The notes: a model not told the origin generated them from the letters alone. A stretch of DNA of 64,000 nucleotides from Thermoanaerobacterium sp. PSU-2 (GCF_002102475.1 NZ_MSQD01000012.1:26903-90902); one strand, 5' to 3'; positions 8,546-18,179 are shown, counted from the stretch's first letter. Made by a program: numbers and translations.

Positions 8546-9385
8546 TTACCTATCTATTATGAGTTCAGCAAGTCTCGACAGATCTTCATCTCCATAGTAT
8601 TCTATCAATATTTTTCCCCTGTTTTTTCCATGGATAATTTTAACCTTTGTGCCAAAGAATCTGCAGAAATTATCCTCTATCTCTTTTATGTATGCGTCGC
8701 TTTCTTTTCGTTTTTTCTTCTTAGACGATGTGACTTCTTTTATGAGGTTTTCAGTATCTCTCACATTTAGGTTCTTGTCCACTATTTTCTTAGCTATCAT
8801 GTTTTGCTTCTCAGCGTCCTGCAAGGCCAATATAACTTTTGCATGTCCCGTCGTTATTTTGCCTTCCATCAACATATTTTGAACTTCTTCATCCAAGTTT
8901 AGGAGCCTTATGCTATTAGCGATGGATGACCTGCTTTTCCCCACCCTTTTCGATATTTCTTCCTGTGTCAGGTTGAATTGCTCCATTAGAGATTTATACG
9001 CCTTTGCTTCATCAATTGGATTTAAGTCTTCTCTCTGAAGGTTCTCTATAAGGGCTATTTCCATCACTTTTTGATCATCAAAATCTTTCACTATAGCAGG
9101 TACTTCTTTAAGCCCCGCTAACTTTGCCGCCCTCCACCTTCTCTCACCAGCCACAATCTGATACCCAAAATCGTTCTTTCTGACTATTATAGGTTGTATA
9201 ATACCGTGTTCTTTTATGGAATCGGATAATTCTTTTAAAGACTCGTCATCAAAATGTTTCCTTGGCTGAAATTGATTTGGCTCAATATCCGAAATCTTAA
9301 TGCTTTCAACGCCTTTCGCGCTTTCTTCATCTATCTCTGGTATAAGAGCTTGTAAACCTCTACCAAGCCCTCTTTTGTTATTCAC
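8546..9385 (-). CDS. parB: Chromosome partitioning protein ParB (Spo0J)
   Basis: A protein of about 279 residues. It contains the ParB CTPase motifs PNQFQPRKHF, GIIQPIIVR and GERRWRAAK (about 35-95), then the helix-turn-helix LTQEEISKRVGKSRSSIANSIRLL that reads parS, then a C-terminal dimerisation part. A longer reading from TTG at 9406 is possible. I prefer GTG at 9385, which has GGTGA at suitable spacing and gives the usual beginning (NNKRGLGRGLQALIPE). This start overlaps the parA stop by eight bases, implying coupling. It loads at parS sites, of which two candidates are in the window, and helps origin segregation and sporulation. Confidence 0.93.
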   Translation of the reverse strand: MNNKRGLGRGLQALIPEIDEESAKGVESIKISDIEPNQFQPRKHFDDESLKELSDSIKEHGIIQPIIVRKNDFGYQIVAGERRWRAAKLAGLKEVPAIVKDFDDQKVMEIALIENLQREDLNPIDEAKAYKSLMEQFNLTQEEISKRVGKSRSSIANSIRLLNLDEEVQNMLMEGKITTGHAKVILALQDAEKQNMIAKKIVDKNLNVRDTENLIKEVTSSKKKKRKESDAYIKEIEDNFCRFFGTKVKIIHGKNRGKILIEYYGDEDLSRLAELIIDR

Positions 9386-10157
9386 CTGCCTCACCGTTCC
9401 TTTCAATTAATTCCTTGGCCAACTCCTCATAAGCTTCAGCACCTTTTGAATGTGGATCGTAAAGAGAAATAGGCTTTCCAAAACTTGGCGCCTCACCTAA
9501 CCTTATGTTCCTCGGTATTATGGTCCCGTACACTTTCCCTTTAAAATACTTTTTCACCTCGTCAACAACCTGTATCGATAGGTTTGTCCGAGCATTAAAC
9601 ATAGTCAAAACAACACCTTCGATTTCTAAACTGTGGTTTATGTTTTTCTTTATCAGATTTATAGTGTTCATTAATTGTGTTAATCCTTCCAGCGCATAGT
9701 ATTCACATTGTATAGGAACTAAAATAGAATCCGCCGCCGTCAATGCATTTATTGTCAAGAGTCCCAAAGATGGAGGACAATCAATTAAAATATAGTCAAA
9801 ATCCTCTTTTATTTCATTTATGGAATTTTTAAGCCTAAATTCTCTGGATAGCATCGGCACCAGCTCTATCTCTGCACCTGCCAATTGTATGCTGGAAGGT
9901 ACAATGGTAATTCCGCTCATATCTTCTAACTTTATGTACGCTTCTCTTATGTCTTTTCCTTCAATTAAAATATTATACGTAGTGCAGTTAATAGATGAAC
10001 TATCTATTCCAAATCCGCTGGTCATATTGCTTTGTGGGTCCATATCAACGCACAGCACCTTCTTGCCAGCAGCAGATAAAGAATAGCCAAGATTTATAGT
10101 TGTCGTAGTCTTGCCAACGCCGCCTTTTTGATTTGCCACAGCTATTACTTTGCCCAA
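9378..10157 (-). CDS. parA: Chromosome partitioning ATPase ParA (Soj)
   Basis: A 259-residue P-loop ATPase with the deviant Walker A motif KGGVGKTT near the N-terminus, DMDPQSN and the ATPase motif IDCPPSLGLLTINAL. I chose TTG at 10157 because GGGGTGAT is just upstream and because it gives the canonical start GKVIAVANQKGG; an upstream ATG would translate a parS site. It drives ParB-origin movement and, in relatives, modulates DnaA. It follows noc with a parS-like site in between and overlaps parB. Confidence 0.95.
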   Translation of the reverse strand: MGKVIAVANQKGGVGKTTTTINLGYSLSAAGKKVLCVDMDPQSNMTSGFGIDSSSINCTTYNILIEGKDIREAYIKLEDMSGITIVPSSIQLAGAEIELVPMLSREFRLKNSINEIKEDFDYILIDCPPSLGLLTINALTAADSILVPIQCEYYALEGLTQLMNTINLIKKNINHSLEIEGVVLTMFNARTNLSIQVVDEVKKYFKGKVYGTIIPRNIRLGEAPSFGKPISLYDPHSKGAEAYEELAKELIERNGEAGE

Positions 10158-10197
10158 TTTATCACCCCGCAATTTTATCATATTTTTATTATAGCAT

Positions 10198-10213
10198 TGT
10201 TCCATGTGGAACA
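10198..10213. promoter_or_regulatory. parS-like site 1
   Basis: TGTTCCATGTGGAACA is a near-perfect 16-base inverted repeat matching the bacterial parS consensus (TGTTNCACGTGAAACA type). It lies 41 bases upstream of the parA start, between noc and parA. The same sequence in reverse orientation recurs at 12264. Confidence 0.88.
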
Positions 10214-10245
10214 AAAGTTAAATTATGATACGGGGTGATTAAAAA

Positions 10246-11049
10246 TTACTTTTTAGGAATCCTTATCTTAAATTCTATGTAGTCATCTTCATTAAGCTCA
10301 GTGTATTCAGCATCGACACCTGAATTTTTCATTATTGTAATAGCTTGCTTTATTGTATTTACAAAGATTCTTATGTCTTTATAAAACCTCATCATCTTCT
10401 TTTTTTCTTGCTTTTTATCTTCTTCCATCGTTATCTTGTTTATCATGTCTTGTACAATTTTCTCTGTTTCTTTAACATTGCACTTTTTCTTTATGATTAT
10501 GTCGATGGCTTTATTCTGCATCTCCTCATCTGGAAGCCTTAAAAGAGCTCTTGCATGCCGTTCAGTCAAATTGTGCTCTATCAATTTAGCCTTTATATCA
10601 TCGCTAAGCTTTAGAAGTCGCAACTTGTTGGCAATGGTAGACTGGCTTTTCCCCAGCATAATAGCCAATTTTTCCTGAGTTAGATTGTGGTCATTTATTA
10701 GATTGTAATATCCTTCAGCTTCTTCTAAAAAATTCAGGTCTTTTCTTTGCAAGTTTTCTATTAAAGCGATTACTGCAGAATCCTCATCATATGCTTCAAA
10801 CACTATAGCGGGAATCGTCGTAAGACCCGCCAGCTTTGATGCTCTTAGCCGTCTTTCCCCAGATATAAGCTCATACGAATTGCCATTTACGACTCTCACG
10901 CTTATTGGCTGTATCACACCATAAGCTTTTATAGAATCGCAAAGCTCTTGCAGATTAGCAGTGTCAAAGATTTTGCGAGGCTGATATGGATTTGGTCTAA
11001 TAAGATCTATCGGCAAGTACTTTATTTCCTGCTGTTTTATCGACACCAT
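10246..11049 (-). CDS. noc: Nucleoid occlusion protein Noc (ParB paralogue)
   Basis: A protein of about 267 residues with a ParB-type N-terminal domain (PIDLIRPNPYQPRKIF, GERRLRASK), a helix-turn-helix (LTQEKLAIMLGKSQSTIANKLRLLKL) and a basic N-terminus (MVSIKQQEIKYL). Noc evolved from ParB by duplication. It binds its own sites, associates with membrane and prevents Z-ring assembly over the chromosome. Position between rsmG and soj as in B. subtilis supports noc rather than a second parB. The start at ATG 11049 has GAGGTG at proper spacing; the longer reading includes that ribosome site. Confidence 0.88.
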   Translation of the reverse strand: MVSIKQQEIKYLPIDLIRPNPYQPRKIFDTANLQELCDSIKAYGVIQPISVRVVNGNSYELISGERRLRASKLAGLTTIPAIVFEAYDEDSAVIALIENLQRKDLNFLEEAEGYYNLINDHNLTQEKLAIMLGKSQSTIANKLRLLKLSDDIKAKLIEHNLTERHARALLRLPDEEMQNKAIDIIIKKKCNVKETEKIVQDMINKITMEEDKKQEKKKMMRFYKDIRIFVNTIKQAITIMKNSGVDAEYTELNEDDYIEFKIRIPKK

Positions 11050-11079
11050 AAAAAACACCTCTTCGTAAAACAATAGATT

Positions 11080-11108
11080 ATATTATATATATTCTACAAT
11101 AATATCAA
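11080..11108 (-). promoter_or_regulatory. Sigma-A-type promoter for noc-parA-parB
   Basis: On the minus strand TTGATA and TAATAT are separated by 17 bases, about 30 bases upstream of the noc start. This suggests the partition genes can be transcribed apart from the upstream mnmE-rsmG run. Confidence 0.6.
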
Positions 11109-11156
11109 AATTCCTCCTATAATTCCATTATTATCCTTAATATTTTTATCGATTTT

Positions 11157-11603
11157 TTATCTGTATATTTCAGGCAATCTTATGTTTTGATCCTTAATGC
11201 TTCCGTCCATAATCATCTTCTTAAGCCCTTCTGGATATATGTCTAAACTATCAAATTGTGATACGTCAATCCATTTTACGTCTTTAATCACCTGGTGCTC
11301 TCTAGGCATATCAGGATCAGAACCTAACTTCAAATCACCACCTACAATTCTGCACTTAAAGTATGTAGCGTAGTAAATAAGGTATTCTTCAAGATAACAG
11401 ACACTATCAGCCACCACATCGTATCCTGTCTCTTCCTTGCATTCCCTCACCAACGCTTCTACAAGGGACTCATTTTCCTCAACACGTCCTCCTGGAAAGA
11501 CCCATCCTACCTCATTTTCCGTCTGATGTTTCACGAGAAGAACTTTGCCGTCTTTAATGATAACGCCTCTTGAAACTAACAGACAAACCCTAAAATCACT
11601 CAT
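11157..11603 (-). CDS. Nudix hydrolase
   Basis: A 148-residue Nudix-fold protein. The Nudix box GGRVEENESLVEALVREC followed by KEETGY is complete, so catalytic glutamates are present. Such enzymes hydrolyse nucleoside diphosphate derivatives; substrate cannot be assigned. It lies 17 bases downstream of rsmG on the same strand, probably the last gene of the mnmE-mnmG-rsmG run. AGAAAGGG precedes the ATG at nine bases. Confidence 0.85.
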   Translation of the reverse strand: MSDFRVCLLVSRGVIIKDGKVLLVKHQTENEVGWVFPGGRVEENESLVEALVRECKEETGYDVVADSVCYLEEYLIYYATYFKCRIVGGDLKLGSDPDMPREHQVIKDVKWIDVSQFDSLDIYPEGLKKMIMDGSIKDQNIRLPEIYR

Positions 11604-11620
11604 AAATCATTACCCTTTCT

Positions 11621-12343
11621 TTAAAGTGGTGACTTTTCAATCGATTTTGGCTTTCTCGGGTATTTACTATCAGTAGCATCCAACTTCTTTATTAAGACAA
11701 GTTTATGGTGAATGTCGGTGTAAGGCAATGTGACATCAAGGACATTTTCCACCTTACACCTTAAAACATTTAAGGCATTTTGCGATGCAGCTATTTCCTC
11801 ATCTGCATTAGACCCTTTATATGCTATCAAATATCCATCAACCTTCGTAAAAGGTATGCAATACTCTATTAGCACATTTAGTTGTGCAACAGCCCTCGAT
11901 AATGATATGTCGTATTTCTCGCGAAAATCCCTATCTTTGCCTAAGTCTTCCGCTCTTCCATGTATGATTTCTACGTCTTTTAAATTAAGATAGCTTGCCA
12001 ATTCATTTAGAAATACTGTCCTCTTCTTTAAAGAATCGACTATAGTAAGCTTTAAAGACGGATAAAGAATTTTAATAGGAACTGATGGAAAACCAGCACC
12101 TGCGCCTACATCGATTATTCTTTCATCGCCCTTTATTATTTTACACTTTGATGCGGTTAAGCTGTCTAAAAAGTGCTTAATGATGATTTCCTTTTTTTCT
12201 GTAATAGCCGTTAAATTCATTTTCTCATTCCACTCTAAAAGAAGATCAGTGTACTTTAAGAATTGTTCCACATGGAACATATTAAGTTCTACTCCTAAAT
12301 CATCAGCACCTTTTATAAGCATATCAATGTATTCTCTGTTCAT
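11621..12343 (-). CDS. rsmG: 16S rRNA (guanine-527-N7)-methyltransferase RsmG (GidB)
   Basis: A 240-residue SAM-dependent methyltransferase that modifies G527 (E. coli numbering) in 16S rRNA. The motif DVGAGAGFPSVPIKI is the SAM-binding loop, and LLEWNEKMNLTAIT is a family signature. The start has AAGGAGATAAGGTAT upstream. Residues FHVEQF are encoded by a parS-like site at 12264-12279. It is five bases downstream of mnmG in the classical gidA-gidB order. Confidence 0.95.
   Translation of the reverse strand: MNREYIDMLIKGADDLGVELNMFHVEQFLKYTDLLLEWNEKMNLTAITEKKEIIIKHFLDSLTASKCKIIKGDERIIDVGAGAGFPSVPIKILYPSLKLTIVDSLKKRTVFLNELASYLNLKDVEIIHGRAEDLGKDRDFREKYDISLSRAVAQLNVLIEYCIPFTKVDGYLIAYKGSNADEEIAASQNALNVLRCKVENVLDVTLPYTDIHHKLVLIKKLDATDSKYPRKPKSIEKSPL
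12264..12279. promoter_or_regulatory. parS-like site 2, inside rsmG
   Basis: TGTTCCACATGGAACA is the exact reverse complement of the site at 10198. It sits within codons 22-27 of rsmG and encodes FHVEQ. Two identical copies 2 kb apart beside parAB make chance unlikely. Confidence 0.85.
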
Positions 12344-12348
12344 ATACC

Positions 12349-14220
12349 TTATCTCCTTGACTGCAAATAAACTAAGATGACAGAAATATCTGCTGGTGAA
12401 ACGCCGGAAATCCTGGATGCTTGACCGACAGATGTAGGCATGATGCTTTTTAATTTTTGTCTTGCTTCAATGCTTATTCCTTTTATGTCGTCATAATTTA
12501 TCCAAGGCGGGATCTTTTTATTTTCCAATGCCTTAAACTTCTCTACTTGCTCCATTTGCTTCTTTATATAACCTTCATACTTTATGTTTATATCGATCTG
12601 AAAAGCCACATCGTCTCTAATATTATCCGGCCTACCAATATCAATCGCTTTCGACGAAACATAATCTATCTCAGGCCTCTTTAGTAAATCGTACATGGTT
12701 ATCCCTGTGACGATAGGTGAACTTCCTTTTGACTTTAAATACTCATTTACATCATGGCTTGGAGTTATCATGGTGCTTTTCAATCTTTCCATCTCTTTTT
12801 CGTACTGCGCTTTTTTGCTTAAAAACCTATTGTATCTTTCATCATCGACTAATCCTATCTGCCTTCCCTTCTCAGTTAAGCGAAAGTCGGCATTGTCCTG
12901 CCGTAAAATAAGCCTGTATTCCGCCCTTGACGTCAACATTCTGTACGGCTCATTTGTTCCTTTAGTTACAAGATCATCGATCAATACGCCTATATACGCT
13001 TCAGATCTATCCAATATAAATGGTTCTCTATTGTAGTGCTTCATAGCGGCATTTATGCCTGCCATAAGTCCTTGTGCAGCAGCTTCCTCATATCCTGACG
13101 TACCGTTTACTTGTCCTGCAAAAAATAACCCTGAAATAGTCTTTAACTCCAAAGATTGCTTTAACTGAGTGGGATCTATGCAGTCATATTCGATGGCATA
13201 TCCCGGCCTCATCACCTTAACATTTTCCAATCCCTTAATCGTCCTTAAAAATTCTATCTGGACATCTTCAGGCATGCTTGATGACATGCCTTGAACATAC
13301 ATTTCATTTGTATCTCTTCCTTCTGGCTCAATAAAAAGCTGATGCCTCAACTTATCGGGAAACTTGACCACCTTATCCTCAATAGATGGGCAATACCTCG
13401 GTCCAACGCCTTTAATTTCACCACTGTAAAGAGGAGATCTGTCTATGTTTTTCATTATCACTTCATGCGTCTTTGTGTTTGTGTATGTAAGCCAGCATGG
13501 AATTTGCTCAACATTTATCTCATCGTGCATGTATGAAAAAGGCGTTATCTTATCGTCACCAGGCTGAATCTCCATCGCATCAAAATTTATAGATTTTTTG
13601 TCAACTCTTGCCGGCGTACCTGTCTTAAACCTCATCAATCTTATGTTAAGCCTTTCAAAGCACTTAGAAAGCTCATTAGCTGGAAACAATCCATTAGGCC
13701 CACCGCTGTAGCTTACATCACCGATGATTATCCTACCTCTTAAGTATGTGCCAGTCGTAACAATACAAGACTTACAAAGATACCTTGCGCCTGTCTTTGT
13801 AATAACGCTTTTAACTTGTCCATCCTCCACTTCTATATCTACAACTTCTGCCTGTTTTATGTCTAAATTCTCCTGCTTCTCCAGCGTATACTTCATATTA
13901 AATTGATACCTTTTTTTATCAGATTGTGCCCTTAAAGCCCTTACAGCAGGACCTTTGCTGGTATTTAATGTCCTCTCCTGTATCAATGTCAAATCGGTAT
14001 TTATGGCCATCTGACCACCAAGCGCATCAATCTCCCTCACAAGGTTAGTCTTAGCCGGCCCACCTATAGCAGGATTACACGGCATCAAAGCAATAGAATC
14101 TAAATTTATAGCAAAAGCGACTGTCTTTAGGCCAAGTCTTGCGGTAGCTAAAGCTGCTTCACATCCAGCATGGCCTAAACCTATTACAGCTACATCATAT
14201 GAACCTGCATCGTATACCAT
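12349..14220 (-). CDS. mnmG: tRNA uridine-5-carboxymethylaminomethyl modification enzyme MnmG (GidA)
   Basis: A protein of about 623 residues, the normal length. The FAD-binding motif [12 protein letters not shown] is near the N-terminus, with [11 protein letters not shown] and the C-terminal [16 protein letters not shown] ending ([15 protein letters not shown]) of the family. With MnmE it makes the cmnm5 modification at wobble U34. I use ATG 14220, which follows GTAGGTGTAAG; the upstream TTG reading would extend into mnmE. It lies eight bases after mnmE. Confidence 0.96.
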   Translation of the reverse strand: MVYDAGSYDVAVIGLGHAGCEAALATARLGLKTVAFAINLDSIALMPCNPAIGGPAKTNLVREIDALGGQMAINTDLTLIQERTLNTSKGPAVRALRAQSDKKRYQFNMKYTLEKQENLDIKQAEVVDIEVEDGQVKSVITKTGARYLCKSCIVTTGTYLRGRIIIGDVSYSGGPNGLFPANELSKCFERLNIRLMRFKTGTPARVDKKSINFDAMEIQPGDDKITPFSYMHDEINVEQIPCWLTYTNTKTHEVIMKNIDRSPLYSGEIKGVGPRYCPSIEDKVVKFPDKLRHQLFIEPEGRDTNEMYVQGMSSSMPEDVQIEFLRTIKGLENVKVMRPGYAIEYDCIDPTQLKQSLELKTISGLFFAGQVNGTSGYEEAAAQGLMAGINAAMKHYNREPFILDRSEAYIGVLIDDLVTKGTNEPYRMLTSRAEYRLILRQDNADFRLTEKGRQIGLVDDERYNRFLSKKAQYEKEMERLKSTMITPSHDVNEYLKSKGSSPIVTGITMYDLLKRPEIDYVSSKAIDIGRPDNIRDDVAFQIDINIKYEGYIKKQMEQVEKFKALENKKIPPWINYDDIKGISIEARQKLKSIMPTSVGQASRISGVSPADISVILVYLQSRR

Positions 14221-14228
14221 CCTTACAC

Positions 14229-15605
14229 CTACTTTCCAACACAAAATCTCTCAAATATTTCATTTATCAAATCCTCATTTGCAGTTTCACCAGTTATCAA
14301 ACCTAAATGATCTATTGCAGCATTTAAGTCAATCGATACAAAATCTTCCGTCAGACCACTTTCTATCGTCTTAAGGCACGACACCAAATTTTCTTTCGCT
14401 TTAATTAAGGCCTCTTTGTGTCTCATGTTTGTCAACAAAAACTCGTCGTGGGATAAACCATCAACCATAACCATATTGTATACAGTATTTTCTAATGTTT
14501 CTAACCCCTCTTTTGTGACAGATGACAGTTTCACATATCTTCCACCTGATAACTTATCAACTTCATGTATGTCAATTGCAGAAGGCAAATCGATCTTATT
14601 TAAGATATATAAGATCTTCTTATTCTCTATTAGCTTAAGTATCTCATAGTCATCTTTCTCCAAAGGCCGTGAACCATCAAAAACGAACATTATCAAATCA
14701 GCCTTATCTATAGCTTCTCTGCTTCTTTCGACACCGATTCTCTCCACGATCTCATCAGTCTGCCTTATGCCTGCTGTATCTATGAGGTTTATAGGTATGC
14801 CTTTTATGCTTAAATGTTCTTCGATGATGTCTCGTGTTGTGCCTGGTATATCTGTCACAATTGCTCTGTTTTCATTTAACAATGCGTTTAGAAGCGATGA
14901 TTTGCCTACATTAGGTTTCCCAATTATTGCTGTGTTAAGCCCTTCCCTTATGATTCTGCCTTTTTCAGATGTTTTAAGTATCTCATCAATTTCTCTGATT
15001 GATTTGTTAATGCCATCTATAAGTTCACCATCATTAAATAACTCCACGTCTTCTTCAGGAAAATCCATGAGTGCAAATATATGTGCAATAAGCGCCACAA
15101 GATCATTTTTTATCTTTGTGATCTTTTCTTTGACGCTTCCATTAAGCTGCATCAAAGCGTATTTATTAGATAGATCTGTCTTAGATCTAATTATGTCTAT
15201 GACGGCTTCCGCCTGTGATATATCCAATCTTCCATTCAAAAAAGCCCTCTTTGTAAATTCACCAGGTTCAGCAAGCCTTGCGCCATTTCTGAGTACAAGC
15301 TCTAAAATTCTTTTAGCGGGAATATAACCTCCATGACAATTTATCTCTACCACATCTTCTTTAGTATAAGTATGAGGACTTCTCATGACATTTACCAAAA
15401 CTTCATCGTATATCTCGTCATTTTCCATATCGCAAATAAAACCGTAATGAACCGTATGACTCTTAACATTTTTCAAATCCACGTTTCGCTTTGACTTAAA
15501 AATACCGGAAACTATTTTTATTGCATTACTGCCACTTATCCTTATGATGGAAATACCACCTTCACCTATCGGAGTCGAAATTGCAGCAATTGTATCATCT
15601 ATCAC
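14229..15605 (-). CDS. mnmE: tRNA modification GTPase MnmE (TrmE)
   Basis: A protein of about 458 residues. It has an N-terminal tetrahydrofolate-binding domain ([17 protein letters not shown]), a helical domain, an inserted G domain with [15 protein letters not shown] and DIPGTTRD, and the essential C-terminal CVGK. I place the start at GTG 15605, with GGTGG five bases upstream, because it gives the conserved beginning [10 protein letters not shown]. Two in-frame alternatives (TTG 15617, GTG 15614) lie just upstream. It partners MnmG, encoded next. Confidence 0.95.
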   Translation of the reverse strand: MIDDTIAAISTPIGEGGISIIRISGSNAIKIVSGIFKSKRNVDLKNVKSHTVHYGFICDMENDEIYDEVLVNVMRSPHTYTKEDVVEINCHGGYIPAKRILELVLRNGARLAEPGEFTKRAFLNGRLDISQAEAVIDIIRSKTDLSNKYALMQLNGSVKEKITKIKNDLVALIAHIFALMDFPEEDVELFNDGELIDGINKSIREIDEILKTSEKGRIIREGLNTAIIGKPNVGKSSLLNALLNENRAIVTDIPGTTRDIIEEHLSIKGIPINLIDTAGIRQTDEIVERIGVERSREAIDKADLIMFVFDGSRPLEKDDYEILKLIENKKILYILNKIDLPSAIDIHEVDKLSGGRYVKLSSVTKEGLETLENTVYNMVMVDGLSHDEFLLTNMRHKEALIKAKENLVSCLKTIESGLTEDFVSIDLNAAIDHLGLITGETANEDLINEIFERFCVGK

Positions 15606-15682
15606 ATTAACCACCAAACTTTCAAATCTTCAGTATGATAATATAACACCAAATATTATTTTACAATAAGATAAAAGAAAAA

Positions 15683-15698
15683 ATACCCTTTTGGGTAT
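15683..15698 (-). terminator. Terminator between jag and mnmE
   Basis: On the minus strand ATACCC, AAAA and GGGTAT form a short hairpin followed by TTTTTCTTTT, four bases after the jag stop. It separates the rpmH-jag unit from mnmE. Confidence 0.75.
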
Positions 15699-15701
15699 CC
15701 G

Positions 15702-16322
15702 CTACTTTAAAGATATCGTCACTCTCCTATTTGGTTCATCGCCTTCGCTAAATGTCTCTATATCAGGATCATCTTGCAAAGCCAAATGAATTATTCTCCT
15801 CTCGTTGGCATTCATAGGCTCTAATGTGATGCTTCTATGTTCCTGCTTTACCTTCCTGGCAATTTTATTTGCCAAATTTATGAGTACCTTCTCTCTTTTT
15901 TCGCGATAATTTTCCGCATCCAATAGAACTCTCTTGTGCACGCCTTCTATATTATTTTTATTGGCCACTAAAGATACAAGGTACTGCAGTGAATCTAATG
16001 TCTCTCCTCTGTACCCTATCAGCAGACCAACGCCTTTTCCCTTTAAATTTACCAATATCGTATTATCTTTTTCGCCAATGTCGTAAGCGACATCTATGCC
16101 CATAAAACTTATCAATCCGTCTAAAAACCTTTTAATGTTTTCCTTGAAGACATCTTTGACTATTATCTTCACTATTGCCTGTTTGCCCAATAAACCCAGA
16201 AATCCTTTACTGCCTTCGTCTATTACTTCTACGTCCACCAAATCCCTCGTTATACCTAACTCTGAAAGTCCAGCATTTAAAGCTTCATCAACCGTCTTTC
16301 CTGTTTTTATTATTTCCCTCAT
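15702..16322 (-). CDS. jag: Jag (KhpB/EloR-type) RNA-binding protein
   Basis: A 206-residue protein in three parts: a Jag N-terminal domain (about 1-50), a KH domain with LLIGYRGETLDSLQYLV (about 105-125), and an R3H domain (ERRIIHLALQDDPDIET). It is an RNA-binding regulator tied to cell elongation and division in Firmicutes and is known as SpoIIIJ-associated. The start at 16322 overlaps the end of yidC by 35 bases, with GGGAGAG seven bases upstream, so the pair is coupled. Confidence 0.94.
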   Translation of the reverse strand: MREIIKTGKTVDEALNAGLSELGITRDLVDVEVIDEGSKGFLGLLGKQAIVKIIVKDVFKENIKRFLDGLISFMGIDVAYDIGEKDNTILVNLKGKGVGLLIGYRGETLDSLQYLVSLVANKNNIEGVHKRVLLDAENYREKREKVLINLANKIARKVKQEHRSITLEPMNANERRIIHLALQDDPDIETFSEGDEPNRRVTISLK

Positions 16323-16944
16323 TTGAAGACTCTCCCTTCATTGGTTCGGTAGGTCTTAAAAAGATGTACTGCTGCACAATCTGAAAGATATTGCTGGTAA
16401 CCCAGTATATTCCTACACCAGCAGGCAGTGAAACAGTTATCCATATCATAAAAGCAGACATTATAAGATTCATCGACTTCTGATTGTTGTCTGTCTGTAT
16501 CATCGCAGAGGAAATATAAGTAGTAACACCCGACAATATTGGCAATATAAAATAAGGATCTCTTGCTGCTAAACTTTTAAGCCATAAAAATGAAGCCGTG
16601 CTAAACGCAGGATAGCTTCTAAGCATAGCAAAAAGCGGCCAAAGTATTATAAGAGGAAGAAGCATCGGCAGACAACCGCTCATAGGATTTACATTCTTTT
16701 CTTTATATAACTTCATCATCTCTTCATTCATCTTTTGGGGATCTTTAGCGTACTTTTTCTTGAGTTCTTCAACTAAAGGGCTAACTTCTTTCATCTTTCT
16801 CATTGTCCCCATCTGCTGGACATAAAAAGGCAAAAGGACAACCCTTATGAGAATCGTAAATATGATTATGGCTACACCATAATTTCCAACAAAATCGTAT
16901 ATAAATTTCAATAACTGGCCAAGGTACATACCAATTGATGCCAT
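16288..16944 (-). CDS. yidC: Membrane protein insertase YidC/SpoIIIJ
   Basis: A 218-residue short Gram-positive YidC/Oxa1 insertase. Hydrophobic segments include VAIIIFTILIRVVLLPF with the conserved arginine of the hydrophilic groove, MLLPLIILWPLFAML and others near 135-200. Motif MSGCLPMLLPL is typical. Unlike B. subtilis SpoIIIJ no lipobox is visible. It is between yidD (14 bases upstream) and jag in the conserved ribosomal-protein L34 cluster. Confidence 0.94.
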   Translation of the reverse strand: MASIGMYLGQLLKFIYDFVGNYGVAIIIFTILIRVVLLPFYVQQMGTMRKMKEVSPLVEELKKKYAKDPQKMNEEMMKLYKEKNVNPMSGCLPMLLPLIILWPLFAMLRSYPAFSTASFLWLKSLAARDPYFILPILSGVTTYISSAMIQTDNNQKSMNLIMSAFMIWITVSLPAGVGIYWVTSNIFQIVQQYIFLRPTEPMKGESSNEGNNKNRKDG

Positions 16945-16958
16945 TTTAAACCTCCTAG

Positions 16959-17168
16959 CTATTTTACAGGATCGTATCCACCTGGATTAAAGGGATTACA
17001 CCTTAATATCCTCCACAAAGCCATAATTCCACCTTTCAAAATGCCATACTTCATGATGGCATCGATAGCGTATTGAGAACAAGTCGGATAAAACCTACAG
17101 GATTTTGGCTTCATTGGAGATATGAATTTTTGGTAAAACTTTATTAAATATATGAAAATGTATTTCAT
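16959..17168 (-). CDS. yidD: Membrane protein insertion efficiency factor YidD
   Basis: A 69-residue protein with the complete YidD signature [17 protein letters not shown] and [16 protein letters not shown]. It acts with YidC at the inner face of the membrane. It overlaps the rnpA stop by four bases and precedes yidC by 14 bases. Confidence 0.95.
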   Translation of the reverse strand: MKYIFIYLIKFYQKFISPMKPKSCRFYPTCSQYAIDAIMKYGILKGGIMALWRILRCNPFNPGGYDPVK

Positions 17169-17503
17169 TTATCATTCACCATATAAAGAGAAGATTTCTT
17201 AAGAAGCCTTCTCATAGCATTTCCTAACGTATAAAAATCTGACTCTACAATTTTATTTCTGGCAATAAAAATAATGTCGTATCCTTTTTTTAAATCACCA
17301 TCTAACAACCTGAAATTTTCATATAATAACCTCTTATAGCGATTTCTAACTACACTTTTACCTATTTTTTTACTGATAGAAAATCCGACTCTATTGGCAT
17401 CCAAACCATTCTCTAAAAAATACATGACAATGTATTGATTAGAAACAGATTTCCCATGACTATAAACATTCTTAAAGTCTCTACTGCGTTTTATCTTCAT
17501 CAT
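17165..17503 (-). CDS. rnpA: Ribonuclease P protein component
   Basis: A 112-residue basic protein that helps the RNase P RNA process tRNA 5' ends. The RNR-type motif [18 protein letters not shown] is present along with [16 protein letters not shown] lies eleven bases upstream of ATG 17503; ATG 17500 is equally possible. It overlaps yidD by four bases and follows rpmH after a hairpin. Several tRNA genes, its substrates, are elsewhere in the window. Confidence 0.95.
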   Translation of the reverse strand: MMKIKRSRDFKNVYSHGKSVSNQYIVMYFLENGLDANRVGFSISKKIGKSVVRNRYKRLLYENFRLLDGDLKKGYDIIFIARNKIVESDFYTLGNAMRRLLKKSSLYMVNDK

Positions 17504-17530
17504 ATCATAAATTTATAAACCTCCGATTGC

Positions 17531-17552
17531 AAAAAAGGCCCATTAAGGCCTT
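17531..17552 (-). terminator. Partial terminator/attenuator between rpmH and rnpA
   Basis: On the minus strand AAGGCC, a six-base loop and GGCCTTTTTT lie three bases after the rpmH stop. It is probably leaky, since rnpA has no other clear promoter. That would give L34 mRNA in excess over RNase P protein. Confidence 0.65.
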
Positions 17553-17554
17553 CC

Positions 17555-17689
17555 TTATGCTGTCAACCTATGTCTACCTTTTCTCCTTCTTCTTCTTAAA
17601 ACATCACGACCATCTTTCGTAGACATCCTTTTTCTAAATCCATGTTCCTTTTTTCTGTGCCTTACTTTTGGCTGATGTGTACGTAACAC
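17555..17689 (-). CDS. rpmH: 50S ribosomal protein L34
   Basis: A 44-residue protein, exactly the usual L34 size, with [16 protein letters not shown] and the arginine-rich [13 protein letters not shown] ending. The start is GTG at 17689, preceded by AGGAGGTGTAGTA; in-frame upstream ATGs would add 14-20 residues not found in L34. It is the first gene of the leftward cluster at the origin and has a near-consensus promoter. Confidence 0.95.
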   Translation of the reverse strand: MLRTHQPKVRHRKKEHGFRKRMSTKDGRDVLRRRRRKGRHRLTA

Positions 17690-17725
17690 TACTACACCTC
17701 CTAAAACCATAAAAATGCTAATAAG

Positions 17726-17754
17726 ATTATATCGTTTATTTATTTGCATGTCAA
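17726..17754 (-). promoter_or_regulatory. Consensus sigma-A promoter of rpmH
   Basis: On the minus strand TTGACA and TATAAT are separated by exactly 17 bases, ending about 37 bases upstream of the rpmH start codon. Both hexamers are perfect, fitting a ribosomal protein gene. Confidence 0.85.
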
Positions 17755-17772
17755 TAAATTAATCCACTAATG

Positions 17773-18150
17773 TTATTAACATATTAAAAAGTTTTATTCA
17801 GCGACTGTTAATAATTTTTATTTTTTTATTGATAATGTGTTAATATTTTGGTATTATATAATCGAAGTTGTTAATAAGTTTTAAAATTTATCAATACGCA
17901 CGTTTAGTTATTCACAGGTTGTGCATAAATCTGTGAATAACTTGTTATTATTTTAGTTTATTTTTTATACATTGATTTTATAATTAGGTTTTTTAGCCTT
18001 TTTTAATATATTTTTATCAAGTAAAAATTTATCAACAACATTTTTATATCTTTTAAAACAATGTTACATTGTTGATATTTTTTTGCCTTTTTAACAAAAT
18101 TTATTAACAACTTGCCGATATAAACACATGGAAATTATTTTTTATTAACA
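17773..18150. other. oriC, upstream part: DnaA-box cluster between rpmH and dnaA
   Basis: This is a 490 bp AT-rich gap with no gene. Three close DnaA boxes of the form TTATNCACA lie at 17908-17916 (+), 17920-17928 (-) and 17932-17940 (-). Weaker TTATTAACA or TTATCAACA variants are at 17773, 17806 (-), 17869 (-), 18029, 18101 and 18142. Genes on the two sides point away from it. A promoter-like TTGATA-17-TATTAT at 17829-17857 may drive dnaA. Confidence 0.88.
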
Positions 18151-18179
18151 GCTTGTTTATATTTGTAGGAGGTCACAAA

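Noticed and set aside
10158..10214. N-terminal extension of ParA starting MFHMEQ
   Set aside because: These codons are a parS site and a ribosome site; the start TTG 10157 gives the canonical ParA N-terminus.
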